Source: Macrococcoides canis (lineage in GTDB: Bacteria; Bacillota; Bacilli; Staphylococcales; Staphylococcaceae). From it: a stretch of DNA of 64,000 bases. The position numbers and the translations under genes were made by a program. The notes under the pieces are model-generated. The model did not search any database, was not told where the DNA came from, and was given only the letters and a program-made list of their open reading frames with translations. Positions 39,429 to 48,763 of the stretch are shown piece by piece. Position 1 is the first letter of the stretch. Each line of letters opens with the position of its first letter. The stretch lies in assembly GCF_002119805.1 (NCBI RefSeq), contig NZ_CP021059.1:248001-312000 (forward strand), given 5' to 3'.

Positions 39429-39525
39429 CTTATCCAGAGAAGTGGAGGGAACTGGCCCCGTGATACTTCAGCAACAGGCTTTAAGTACTGTGCTAAATCC
39501 AGCAAGCTTATGCTTGGTAGATAAG
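39429..39525 (+). ncRNA. SAM-I (S-box) riboswitch
   Basis: Conserved S-box features are present in order: P1 5' strand CTTATC (39429-39434), the AGAG and GTGGAGGGA block, GGCCCCGTGA, CAGCAACAG, the variable P3, TGCTAAATCCAGC, a short P4 with AAGCTTATGCTTGG, and P1 3' strand GATAAG (39520-39525). A terminator stem follows. With bound S-adenosylmethionine P1 forms and the terminator folds, stopping transcription before the aminotransferase gene; without it, read-through is expected. Confidence 0.95.
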
Positions 39526-39535
39526 TGCCATATCG

Positions 39536-39567
39536 GCGTCATTGCTACTTAAGCAATGACGCTTTTT
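39536..39567 (+). terminator. Riboswitch-controlled terminator
   Basis: GCGTCATTGCT (39536-39546) and AGCAATGACGC (39552-39562) form an 11-bp stem, followed by five T. It lies 10 bases after riboswitch P1 and 23 bases before the coding start. Confidence 0.92.
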
Positions 39568-39589
39568 ATTTGAAAAGGAGCGAATGTAT

Positions 39590-40747
39590 GTGAGTTCTAA
39601 ATTATTAAATTCAATACCAGAAAGTTATTTTGGTAAGACAATGGGTAGAAAGCTGGAATTCGGGGACAAACCATTGATTAATACAGCGGTCGGTATCCCG
39701 GATCAACCAGTAGATCGTACGGTGCTAAAAGCATTACAAGATGCCATTGTCAATCCTGATAACCATAGATACGGTGTATTCCGTGGTAAGGAGGCGTTAA
39801 AGAAAGAGATTCAGAAGTTTTATAAAGATGTCTATGAAGTTTCACTGGAAGATGATGAAATTTGTATTCTTTATGGGACGAAAAATGGTCTTGTTCATAT
39901 TCCTACATGTGTCATTGAGCCAGGAGAAGGAGTATTACTCCCTAATCCCGGATATACCGATTACCTAGCAGGTGTAAAACTTGCACGAGGTGTACATTAT
40001 GATTTGCCATTACACCCTGAAAATCATTACTTACCTGATTTTGATGCTATAGATAAATCACAACTTGATAATACAAAGCTGATTTATCTTAATTATCCGT
40101 CTAATCCAACTGGAGCAGTAGCGACTCAAGCATTTTTCAATGATACAATTCTGCGCTTTAAGAATACGAAAACAAAGATTATCCATGACTTTGCCTATGC
40201 AGCTTTTGGATTTAACGGTAAGAATCCAAGTATTCTTGCTTCGCCTCATGCGAAAGAGGTTGCGGTAGAAATATATTCTTTATCTAAAGGATTTAACATG
40301 TCAGGTGTACGTGTCGGATTTGCAGTTGGAAATAAAGAGATAGTGAGTGCTCTTAACTATTTTCAGGATCATACTCAAGTCGGAATGTGGGGTGTTGTGC
40401 AAGATGCAGCGAAAGCGGCGCTCGAGCTTGGAGAACCTTACCTCGAAACTCAAAATAATATATTTAAAGCAAGACGTGATAAAGTAACAGCATATTTAAA
40501 GCAGCATCAAATTCCATTTGAACCGATGGACGGCGGTATATTTTTATGGGTACAAGTGCCAGACGATTTTGACGGGGAAGCGTATACAGATTATTTGTTA
40601 AAGCAAGAATCAATATTAGTAACCCCAGGAATACCATTTGGATCACGTGGTAAGAATTATATTAGAATCTCCCTTGCAATTGATGATGTGTTGATAGATG
40701 AACTGCTTGAGCGGTTAAAAAATACAAAAGAATTATATAAAAAATGA
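39590..40747 (+). CDS. PLP-dependent aminotransferase under SAM control
   Basis: A fold-type I class I/II aminotransferase of 385 residues. The PLP lysine is in SLSKGFNMSGVRVGF, the substrate-binding NYPSNPTGAV and the cofactor aspartate region HDFAYAAF are clear, and the C-terminal arginine lies in NYIRISLAI. GTG 39590 has AAGGAG nine bases upstream; ATG 39584 is only 3 bases from that SD. The S-box upstream suggests it makes or uses methionine, for example 2-oxo-4-methylthiobutyrate transamination as for MtnE in Bacillus. That role is inferred from regulation. A structured repeat begins right after its stop. Confidence 0.88.
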   Translation: MSSKLLNSIPESYFGKTMGRKLEFGDKPLINTAVGIPDQPVDRTVLKALQDAIVNPDNHRYGVFRGKEALKKEIQKFYKDVYEVSLEDDEICILYGTKNGLVHIPTCVIEPGEGVLLPNPGYTDYLAGVKLARGVHYDLPLHPENHYLPDFDAIDKSQLDNTKLIYLNYPSNPTGAVATQAFFNDTILRFKNTKTKIIHDFAYAAFGFNGKNPSILASPHAKEVAVEIYSLSKGFNMSGVRVGFAVGNKEIVSALNYFQDHTQVGMWGVVQDAAKAALELGEPYLETQNNIFKARRDKVTAYLKQHQIPFEPMDGGIFLWVQVPDDFDGEAYTDYLLKQESILVTPGIPFGSRGKNYIRISLAIDDVLIDELLERLKNTKELYKK

Positions 40748-40910
40748 GGAGGCTGGGACAGAAGTGTTCTGCCACAAGCAAGAACCGAACAAAACTAATA
40801 AATCGTTCTTTGATTTATAGTTTTTGTTCGGTTTTTGTCGTAGGGGCAACTTCTGTTCCGCCGTTTAAGCTGTTAAACAGAAGAGGGCTGAGACTTATGT
40901 CTCTAGCTCC
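40748..40910 (+). repeat. Structured intergenic repeat, copy 2
   Basis: A 163-base element beginning at the base after the aminotransferase stop. The outer arms GGAGGCT (40748-40754) and AGCTCC (40905-40910) pair with one bulge. GGGACAGAAGT pairs with ACTTCTGTTCC (40849-40859), and the AACCGAACAAAACTA arm pairs with the GTTTTTGTTCGGTT side. Bases 40757-40903 match copy 3 (54776-54922) with a single difference. Confidence 0.9.
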
Positions 40911-40915
40911 TTGTT

Positions 40916-41233
40916 TTATAAGTATATCGCACAAAGTACAATTATCATTAGCGCCATAATGATAGAGAAGATATCTAGAATTAGCTTTGCTTTCTGGTCA
41001 TTAAACTTAAATTTATAGTTAGAAATCTCTATATTAAAAAATAAACAAAGTGCAAGTAATGTAATCCAATATTTAATCGTTCCGAGATGCATCAGCACAA
41101 TGAAGATAAAGACAACAAACACAGCACCGAGTATAATTCTTAAAAAGTCGAGAAGACGCATGTTGATCATGTAGATGCTTGTATAACTAATGATTAAATA
41201 CATTAGTATGAGTAAAGTAATTAATATAATCAT
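40916..41233 (-). CDS. Small membrane protein, 105 residues
   Basis: Four hydrophobic segments starting MIILITLLILMYLIISYTSIY, with a basic loop around NYKFKFNDQKAK. It follows the MFS gene with an ATGA overlap of 4 bases and has AAGGAAGAG before its ATG, so it is the second gene of that operon. It may be an accessory subunit or simply co-expressed. No family recognised. Confidence 0.68.
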   Translation of the reverse strand: MIILITLLILMYLIISYTSIYMINMRLLDFLRIILGAVFVVFIFIVLMHLGTIKYWITLLALCLFFNIEISNYKFKFNDQKAKLILDIFSIIMALMIIVLCAIYL

Positions 41234-42375
41234 ATAACTCTTCCTTTCTTAAAATAAATAAATAGTAATATTAAGCCAAATATTGAGGTCAGTGCACCGA
41301 AATAAAATGGCATATCTAAATTTCTGGAAAGCAGTGCAGTAAATAACAATGGACCAAGAATACGACCTAAACTATCCATACTGTAACTGATAGAAGTAAG
41401 CTTTCCCATTTTATTATTCGAAGTTTCTTTCGTCAATTGACTCGTCAGTAATGTTCTTACAAGTGCATTCCCAGACATAAGCAGCACAAGACAAAGACCT
41501 GCATAGAATAAATTCATAGAGAACGGTAATAAAATAAATGCGATGATCGTTATGATTTGCCCTGTAATAATAACTGGTTTTTCTTGACCGTGCTTCACTT
41601 TTCGTAAGTATCCACCTTGTAGTCCAGCATTGACGAGCCCGCCAATCATAAAGAGCATCCCCATTTGTGTTGCAGTAATATTAATCTTCTCGATTTCGAA
41701 GAGCTGGAATGAGCTTTCCATACCGCTCATTGTGAATGTTACGATAAATGTAGAGAAGAGTAGTAAATAAATTGCAGGTGTGAGCAATTTTGGATTTACT
41801 GTATTGTTTTCTGGGCTATCAGATAAATTCAATGTTTCTTTAATTGTGAATAGACAGAATAAAGCAATAACCGTTAATATTGCAGCAGTTGCGAAATATG
41901 GAATCTGATAACTGATACCAGATAGCAAACCTCCAACAGCAGGACCAAATATAAATCCGAGGCCGATCATCATACCCATCAAGCCCATGTATTTGTTACG
42001 TTCCTCGTGTGTAGTCATATCACTGACCATGCTCGTTGTAGTAGAGAAACATGCCCCTGAGAATAGTCCGCCAAGAATTCGAGAGGTGTAAAGCATAGAT
42101 AAATTATCTATATATAGTCCGAATAATACAAAGCTTAATGTAAAACCGAATAGTCCGATAATCAATACTTTCTTACGTCCATATTTATCAGACAAATATC
42201 CCCACAACGGTGCGGCTATAAATGATACGATAGAATATGATGCGAGTAGTAAGCCCATATGAAATGCATTTAAATTTAAACTATGTACAAGAGCAGGTAT
42301 TACGGGTATTACGATACTGAATCCAAAGTATATAAAGAACTGAATCATCATCAGTAATTTGAATTGTTGTTTCAT
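41230..42375 (-). CDS. DHA1 MFS transporter (NorA/TetA-like)
   Basis: A 381-residue 12-helix MFS protein with FGFSIVIPVIPALVHSL in helix 1 (motif typical of drug exporters), GYLSDKYGRKKVLIIG in loop 2-3, and GLGFIFGPAVGGLLSG, the antiporter motif C, in helix 5. A proton-coupled exporter role is likely; the substrate is unknown. GGAGGAA precedes the ATG. It overlaps the following 105-residue membrane protein gene by 4 bases. Confidence 0.83.
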   Translation of the reverse strand: MKQQFKLLMMIQFFIYFGFSIVIPVIPALVHSLNLNAFHMGLLLASYSIVSFIAAPLWGYLSDKYGRKKVLIIGLFGFTLSFVLFGLYIDNLSMLYTSRILGGLFSGACFSTTTSMVSDMTTHEERNKYMGLMGMMIGLGFIFGPAVGGLLSGISYQIPYFATAAILTVIALFCLFTIKETLNLSDSPENNTVNPKLLTPAIYLLLFSTFIVTFTMSGMESSFQLFEIEKINITATQMGMLFMIGGLVNAGLQGGYLRKVKHGQEKPVIITGQIITIIAFILLPFSMNLFYAGLCLVLLMSGNALVRTLLTSQLTKETSNNKMGKLTSISYSMDSLGRILGPLLFTALLSRNLDMPFYFGALTSIFGLILLFIYFKKGRVI

Positions 42376-42440
42376 AAATGTTCCTCCTTATATAGTACTA
42401 TTGTAGCGAAAGTTAAGCTTAAATCATATCTCTTTATAAT

Positions 42441-42469
42441 AAAAAAAGAGCACTTACAGCTGTGCTCTT
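42441..42469 (-). terminator. Terminator of the 52-residue gene
   Basis: On the minus strand AAGAGCAC and GTGCTCTT pair around an 8-base loop containing the stop codon, followed by seven T. Confidence 0.8.
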
Positions 42470-42612
42470 ACTTGGGCGATCTGTTGTTCAATTTCTACAA
42501 GCTTCTCTTCTAGGCGTGGTGAAGACTGACCAGTAGACTCTACTTTTTCTAGGTCATTTTGAATACGCATATATTCTTCTTTTAACTCTAATAGTTGCTG
42601 GTTAAGATCCAT
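42454..42612 (-). CDS. Small coiled-coil protein (SE1561-family-like)
   Basis: A 52-residue protein, starting MDLNQQLLELKEEYMRIQND and ending QVRAQL. It is highly charged with two heptad-like helices separated by a STGQSSPR turn, so a short helical hairpin is expected. The ATG has AAGGATATT upstream and a terminator overlaps the stop, so it is a complete single-gene unit. It resembles a small conserved staphylococcal family I remember as SE1561; function unknown. Confidence 0.75.
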   Translation of the reverse strand: MDLNQQLLELKEEYMRIQNDLEKVESTGQSSPRLEEKLVEIEQQIAQVRAQL

Positions 42613-42698
42613 AATATCCTTCCTTTCGCTCATTCTATATATGAAATATACATTAAAATGATACTATAATAAAGAAACAAAGATTTGGAGGCATATAA

Positions 42699-43178
42699 AT
42701 GGCAAAGAAAATTAAAACAAATGCATTAAGGAAACTTGATCAGCAAAAGATTCCATATGAAATATATACATATGAAGTGACAGATGAACTAGATGGCATT
42801 ACTGTGGCAAATAAAATTGAAAAACCTTATGCACAAGTATTTAAAACATTAGTATTGCACGGGAAATTAAATCATTATGTTGCTGTTATTCCTGTTGCAG
42901 CAACACTAGACCTTAAATCAATGAGTAAAGTAGTCGGTGAGAAGAAACTTGAACTCTTGCCGGTAAAGGACCTTGAGAAATTAACGGGCTATATTCGTGG
43001 CGGTTGTTCACCTGTTGGAATGAAAAAGCTATTTCCGACGGTCATTGATAAGCGCGCAGAGCAGTTTGAAGAGATTATTGTAAGTGCAGGACAACGAGGA
43101 ATACAGATGCAAGTGTCACTTCAATCATTGATCCAGCTTATTAATGCGAAAGTGAGCCCGATTACACATGAAGATTAA
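42699..43178 (+). CDS. ybaK: Cys-tRNA(Pro)/aminoacyl-tRNA deacylase YbaK
   Basis: A 159-residue YbaK/EbsC-type editing domain. It hydrolyses mischarged Cys-tRNA(Pro). Conserved features include the lysine in YAQVFKTLVLHG, YVAVIPVAATLDLK and the GYIRGGCSPVGMKK loop. Good SD (GGAGG). It overlaps the next gene by 11 bases, so the two are coupled. Confidence 0.88.
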   Translation: MAKKIKTNALRKLDQQKIPYEIYTYEVTDELDGITVANKIEKPYAQVFKTLVLHGKLNHYVAVIPVAATLDLKSMSKVVGEKKLELLPVKDLEKLTGYIRGGCSPVGMKKLFPTVIDKRAEQFEEIIVSAGQRGIQMQVSLQSLIQLINAKVSPITHED

Positions 43179-44229
43179 AGATAATTACTTAAAACTAAAT
43201 ATAAGAAATAAACGTACGATTGTCACGAGTGATGTACATGGAAGGCCGGACTTATTAGATAAGTTGTTGAAGAAGGTGAATTTCTCTCCCGAAGATATCT
43301 TAATTATTAATGGTGATATTATCGATAAGGGACCTGACAGTATCCAGATGATTTCATATGCAGAACGTTTGAAGGCCCAGGGCAATGTTTATATGACGTT
43401 AGGTAATTGTGATAAAATATTCGATGAACTGGAAGAAGCATTTCTATATGACTATATGGAGTATCGCTATACGATTGTTCATGAGATGCTTAAGCAACTT
43501 GGAAAGACTCGAGATGACTATTCATCACAACTTGAACTGGCAGAAGAGCTGAGAACAAAATTTGAGCATCTTCATAATGTGGTGAAAGATTTGCCGTTGA
43601 TGATAGAAACAGAAGATTATATATTTGTGCATGCAGGCGTCGATGAAGATTATATGGAGACATCAGAACATGATGCACTTAATATGCCATTTTTCTATAA
43701 TCAGCCGCATCAACTTGAAAAGACAGTTGTAGTGGGCCATTTTCCTGCTTGTAACTTTGTTGAACAAGGGATGTATCACCATAATATTAAAATTCATCCG
43801 AATTATAATACAATTGCTATTGATGGAGGCAATGAGGTCAAGACGAGCGGTCAGCTGAATGGACTTATCATCGAATCAGATGGAACGTTGCATACAACAT
43901 TTGTGGATGAATATGAACAATGTATGGTTATCCAGTCATTTGATCCAGGTATTCAAATACCGCATAGCTTTACTTATCCAGATTACAGTATTACGGCTTT
44001 TGAAGGGGACGAATACTTTACTTATTGTGAACAGGATAAACACGATGGATGTATGGTGAAAACTGAATTCATCGATTTTGAAGCACAACGATTAAAAGAT
44101 GATTATACGGATTATTTCCACACAGTAGAAGCTGGTGAATTCGTCAGCGTGATTCACCGTTATACAGGATATATATTGATTAAGAAGAATGGTATTGTTG
44201 GGTTTGTTCCGGAAGAAGTACTAGAATAA
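43168..44229 (+). CDS. Calcineurin-like metallophosphoesterase with C-terminal SH3-like domain
   Basis: A 353-residue protein. The N-terminal half (about 1-230) is a metallophosphoesterase: DVHGRPD, GDIIDKGPDS, GNCD in place of the more usual GNHD/E, VHAG and GHFP, fitting the protein-phosphatase / diadenosine tetraphosphatase group. The C-terminal 100 residues are separate; the last part, EFVSVIHRYTGYILIKKNGIVGFVPEEVLE region, looks like an SH3-type barrel. It overlaps ybaK by 11 bases. Substrate unknown; a nucleotide or phosphoprotein is possible. Confidence 0.8.
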   Translation: MKIKDNYLKLNIRNKRTIVTSDVHGRPDLLDKLLKKVNFSPEDILIINGDIIDKGPDSIQMISYAERLKAQGNVYMTLGNCDKIFDELEEAFLYDYMEYRYTIVHEMLKQLGKTRDDYSSQLELAEELRTKFEHLHNVVKDLPLMIETEDYIFVHAGVDEDYMETSEHDALNMPFFYNQPHQLEKTVVVGHFPACNFVEQGMYHHNIKIHPNYNTIAIDGGNEVKTSGQLNGLIIESDGTLHTTFVDEYEQCMVIQSFDPGIQIPHSFTYPDYSITAFEGDEYFTYCEQDKHDGCMVKTEFIDFEAQRLKDDYTDYFHTVEAGEFVSVIHRYTGYILIKKNGIVGFVPEEVLE

Positions 44230-44260
44230 TGATGTATCAAACTAGAAAGAAGGCTAATTT

Positions 44261-45166
44261 GTGACACAGACATTTATAATGATTATCGCTTTAATATTTA
44301 CAGGATATTTAATGAAGCGTCTTAACTATATAAAACAAGACGAAGGCAGCGTCATCGCTAAACTTATCTTTAATTTAACATTGCCATCATTAGTTATTGT
44401 TACTTTAAGTGGCGTCAAGATAAACCCTTCTTTAATATGGTTGCCTGTAATTATGGTGATGTATGTTGTAATTGCTAAACTTAGTGTTATCATTTTGTTT
44501 CTGAAGTATAATAATCAGATCAGAGGTTCTGTTGGAATGATGGCTGGGGCATTTAACATTGGTTTATTTGCTTATCCGTTAGTTGGTGAGATGTTCGGTG
44601 CAGAAGGCTTATTATATTTTGGAATGTTTGATATCGGTGGTTCTATTGGAATGTTTGGCATCACATATTTTGTAGGGAGTTATTTCAGTGAAGGTGGAGA
44701 TACGTTTGACATCCGATATTTACTTATAAGTTTAATGAAGAGTGTGCCACTTATGACATATATCATCATGCTCTCTTTAAACCTGCTAGATTTACATCTT
44801 CCCGAGGGAATCATTGAGTTCTTTAAAATTATTGCGCAGGCGAATATGCCGCTATCGATGCTACTGCTCGGCGTCTATTTGAATTTTAAAGTGGATACAT
44901 ATTATTTACCATTGGCAATTAAATATTTATGTTTCCATTATGGATTTGGCCTTATTGCCGGAGTAATATGTTATTATACATTACCATTTAATGAAATGTT
45001 CAGAACAACACTACTTATTGGATGGCTGCTTCCGATAGGGGTGGCAATTATTCCATATGCAATACAGTTTAAGTATAATACATTACCGCTGATAGCGATG
45101 ATTTCTAATCTTACAATTGTTATTTCTATTATTATTTTATATCTCTTTCAAATGATAATATTGTAG
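44261..45166 (+). CDS. AEC-family (auxin efflux carrier-like) transporter
   Basis: A 301-residue membrane protein with about 10 helices in two inverted halves, including the family segment FNIGLFAYPLVGEMFGAEGLLYFGMFD. Bacterial members carry malate, malonate or similar acids. The start is GTG 44261 with AAAGAAGG upstream. It lies 31 bases after the phosphoesterase and ends at a bidirectional hairpin, so it may be the third gene of the ybaK operon. Confidence 0.82.
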   Translation: MTQTFIMIIALIFTGYLMKRLNYIKQDEGSVIAKLIFNLTLPSLVIVTLSGVKINPSLIWLPVIMVMYVVIAKLSVIILFLKYNNQIRGSVGMMAGAFNIGLFAYPLVGEMFGAEGLLYFGMFDIGGSIGMFGITYFVGSYFSEGGDTFDIRYLLISLMKSVPLMTYIIMLSLNLLDLHLPEGIIEFFKIIAQANMPLSMLLLGVYLNFKVDTYYLPLAIKYLCFHYGFGLIAGVICYYTLPFNEMFRTTLLIGWLLPIGVAIIPYAIQFKYNTLPLIAMISNLTIVISIIILYLFQMIIL

Positions 45167-45173
45167 AAACAGA

Positions 45174-46852
<1,679 letters not shown>

Positions 46853-46940
46853 AAGTTCTCCTTTTCTTTTTATTATTAATTACCCTGTTGATGTATCAGA
46901 AAACGTATGCTTTCGCCACTTCATTTGTATATATACACAT

Positions 46941-46980
46941 AAGACCCTTAAATAATGACAGAACATTACTTAAGGGTCTT
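46941..46980 (-). terminator. Terminator of the HAD-acetyltransferase operon
   Basis: AAGACCCTTAAATAATG and CATTACTTAAGGGTCTT (46941-46957 and 46964-46980) pair with one mismatch. It lies just after the acetyltransferase stop on the minus strand. Confidence 0.82.
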
Positions 46981-46983
46981 TAA

Positions 46984-47835
46984 TTATTCTATAGTGTATT
47001 TAAAATGATTCATTTCGTTTATTTTTTTGAATCCGAGCTTTTCATAGAAGGCAATATCTTTTTCTCGCTTACTTTTCACTGAGAGTTGTACACTCGTTGC
47101 ATGATGCTTTTTGAACGCATGATCTACAGCGAAAGATACAAGTTCGTGACCGATGCCTTTTTGACGGTATTGTAAATGCGTATAGACAAATTGAATGTTG
47201 CAGCTATCGTCATCGTTGATTTGCATCCAGATGAAACCTTTAGCAATACCTTCATTCAAATAGAGATAAAGCTCATGAGTATTACCGATAGAATTCAATA
47301 TTTTATCGCGCATCGGTTTATAGTCTATATACATATCTTTCATAATTTCTGTAAAGCTCTTTTTGTATACAGGCTTATATTTGATAACTTGCGGGACGAG
47401 AGATGTCGTTTTATTTTCGCGTGTCATCATCGTATACGTTGTTCCAAGATATTGCGTTCGCAAATTTTTCATGAGAGATTGTCCAAAACGATGATCCTCA
47501 TGCAGGCTGAAATAATATGTGTTCAGTTCAGGATGTGTTATAAGAAAATCTTGCCACATCACTTTGATCATATTCAATGTCATTTCATCTGTCTGTTTCG
47601 TAATTGGACCTAGAACGTGTACCTCTTTGTCGTTAATACGTTCTATACCGAATGCAGCGATGATTTCTTCTTCGTCTATAACGAGCAGCATATCTTCTTT
47701 TTTTATGTGGTGAAGCTGTTCTTCTATACTTTGTAATGTGACATGTATATATCCAACGTGATGTTCGTTATGCTGATTGAGTTCATATAAGAACTTTGCT
47801 GTTTTTTGTATATCTTCCATTTGTGTGATTTTCAA
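46984..47835 (-). CDS. GNAT-family N-acetyltransferase
   Basis: A 283-residue protein; the C-terminal 130 residues form a GNAT domain with the acetyl-CoA loop YRQKGIGHELV and FYEKLGF, and the N-terminal half looks like a degenerate second GNAT fold. Start TTG 47835 has AAGGAGTG; the longer reading to 47871 lies inside the HAD gene. It is 4 bases downstream of the HAD phosphatase gene, so they are one operon. The acceptor substrate is unknown. Confidence 0.8.
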   Translation of the reverse strand: MKITQMEDIQKTAKFLYELNQHNEHHVGYIHVTLQSIEEQLHHIKKEDMLLVIDEEEIIAAFGIERINDKEVHVLGPITKQTDEMTLNMIKVMWQDFLITHPELNTYYFSLHEDHRFGQSLMKNLRTQYLGTTYTMMTRENKTTSLVPQVIKYKPVYKKSFTEIMKDMYIDYKPMRDKILNSIGNTHELYLYLNEGIAKGFIWMQINDDDSCNIQFVYTHLQYRQKGIGHELVSFAVDHAFKKHHATSVQLSVKSKREKDIAFYEKLGFKKINEMNHFKYTIE

Positions 47836-47839
47836 GTGA

Positions 47840-48652
47840 TCACTCCTTAAAGTGTGCTGACAATACTTCATGTATTCCTTTATTATATTGATTTAATGTG
47901 ACATGTTGGTATAAACTTTTCGCTTCTTCAGTTGCATTATTTACAAGATAACCATGTTTTACGGCATTAAGCATTCGAATATCGTTCCCGCTATCGCCGA
48001 ATGCAAAGGTGTGTTCGTAATCAATCTTAAACTTCTTTATTAAGTATTGTACGACAGCATGCTTTCCAGCAGAAATCGGAAAGAAGTCCACATCATAGTG
48101 ATCTTCAGGATCACCGATCAATGGGTTACATTTGCTGATATTGACTAAATAGTTATGCACCTCAGCTTGCTGCTTGATTAATTCTATATTGTGCTTATCT
48201 GTTGCTTCATCTACTGCGGGGTAATAATAATTTCTTGAAAATGGCGCATGGATAAATGGTTCTTGTGTAATTAGATTAACGCCTTGCTGCTTTAATTTTT
48301 CTTCAATATGAAGGATGATAGCTTTGTCATACTGTTGATTTACAAACTGTGCATGATAGTCCTCGTCCAGCACCCAAGTCCCATCTTGTATATAATAAAT
48401 TTCAGTACCAGAATTTGTAGAGATAAAGTGCGGATAATATGTGTAATGCCCTTCGGCTAAACATGCTTCTATCATTTCTCTCGTGCTTGCTGACACAATA
48501 CCGAACAGCAATCCTTTATATGACAATGCATTGATGAGCGATTCCATTTCTATAATCGATTCCTGGTGTTTATATTGATGCGCAAAATAAGTTTCGTCAA
48601 AATCTGAACATGCAAGTGCATGAATATTATCTGGGAAATGTAATGATTTCAT
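47840..48652 (-). CDS. HAD-superfamily hydrolase (type IIB, sucrose-phosphatase-like)
   Basis: A 270-residue phosphatase. Motif I is SDFDETY (the aspartate pair DFD), motif II the serine in GIVSAS, motif III lysine near AGKHAVV, and motif IV FGDSGNDIRML. The cap is of the Cof/sucrose-6-phosphatase type, so sugar phosphates are likely substrates. AGGAGGATGGCGT lies before the ATG. It is first in an operon with the acetyltransferase. Confidence 0.82.
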   Translation of the reverse strand: MKSLHFPDNIHALACSDFDETYFAHQYKHQESIIEMESLINALSYKGLLFGIVSASTREMIEACLAEGHYTYYPHFISTNSGTEIYYIQDGTWVLDEDYHAQFVNQQYDKAIILHIEEKLKQQGVNLITQEPFIHAPFSRNYYYPAVDEATDKHNIELIKQQAEVHNYLVNISKCNPLIGDPEDHYDVDFFPISAGKHAVVQYLIKKFKIDYEHTFAFGDSGNDIRMLNAVKHGYLVNNATEEAKSLYQHVTLNQYNKGIHEVLSAHFKE

Positions 48653-48763
48653 ACGCCATCCTCCTTAAGTAAAGCATACAAGATAGCGCTTAAAATCTCA
48701 ATTTAATCATAAGAAATATATTCTGTTATAATAAAGATTATTAATGAATAGAGGACGGATATT

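Noticed and set aside
46900..46920. cre-like GAAAACGTATGCTTTC before glcU
   Set aside because: The two halves are spaced 2 bases too far apart for a normal cre site.
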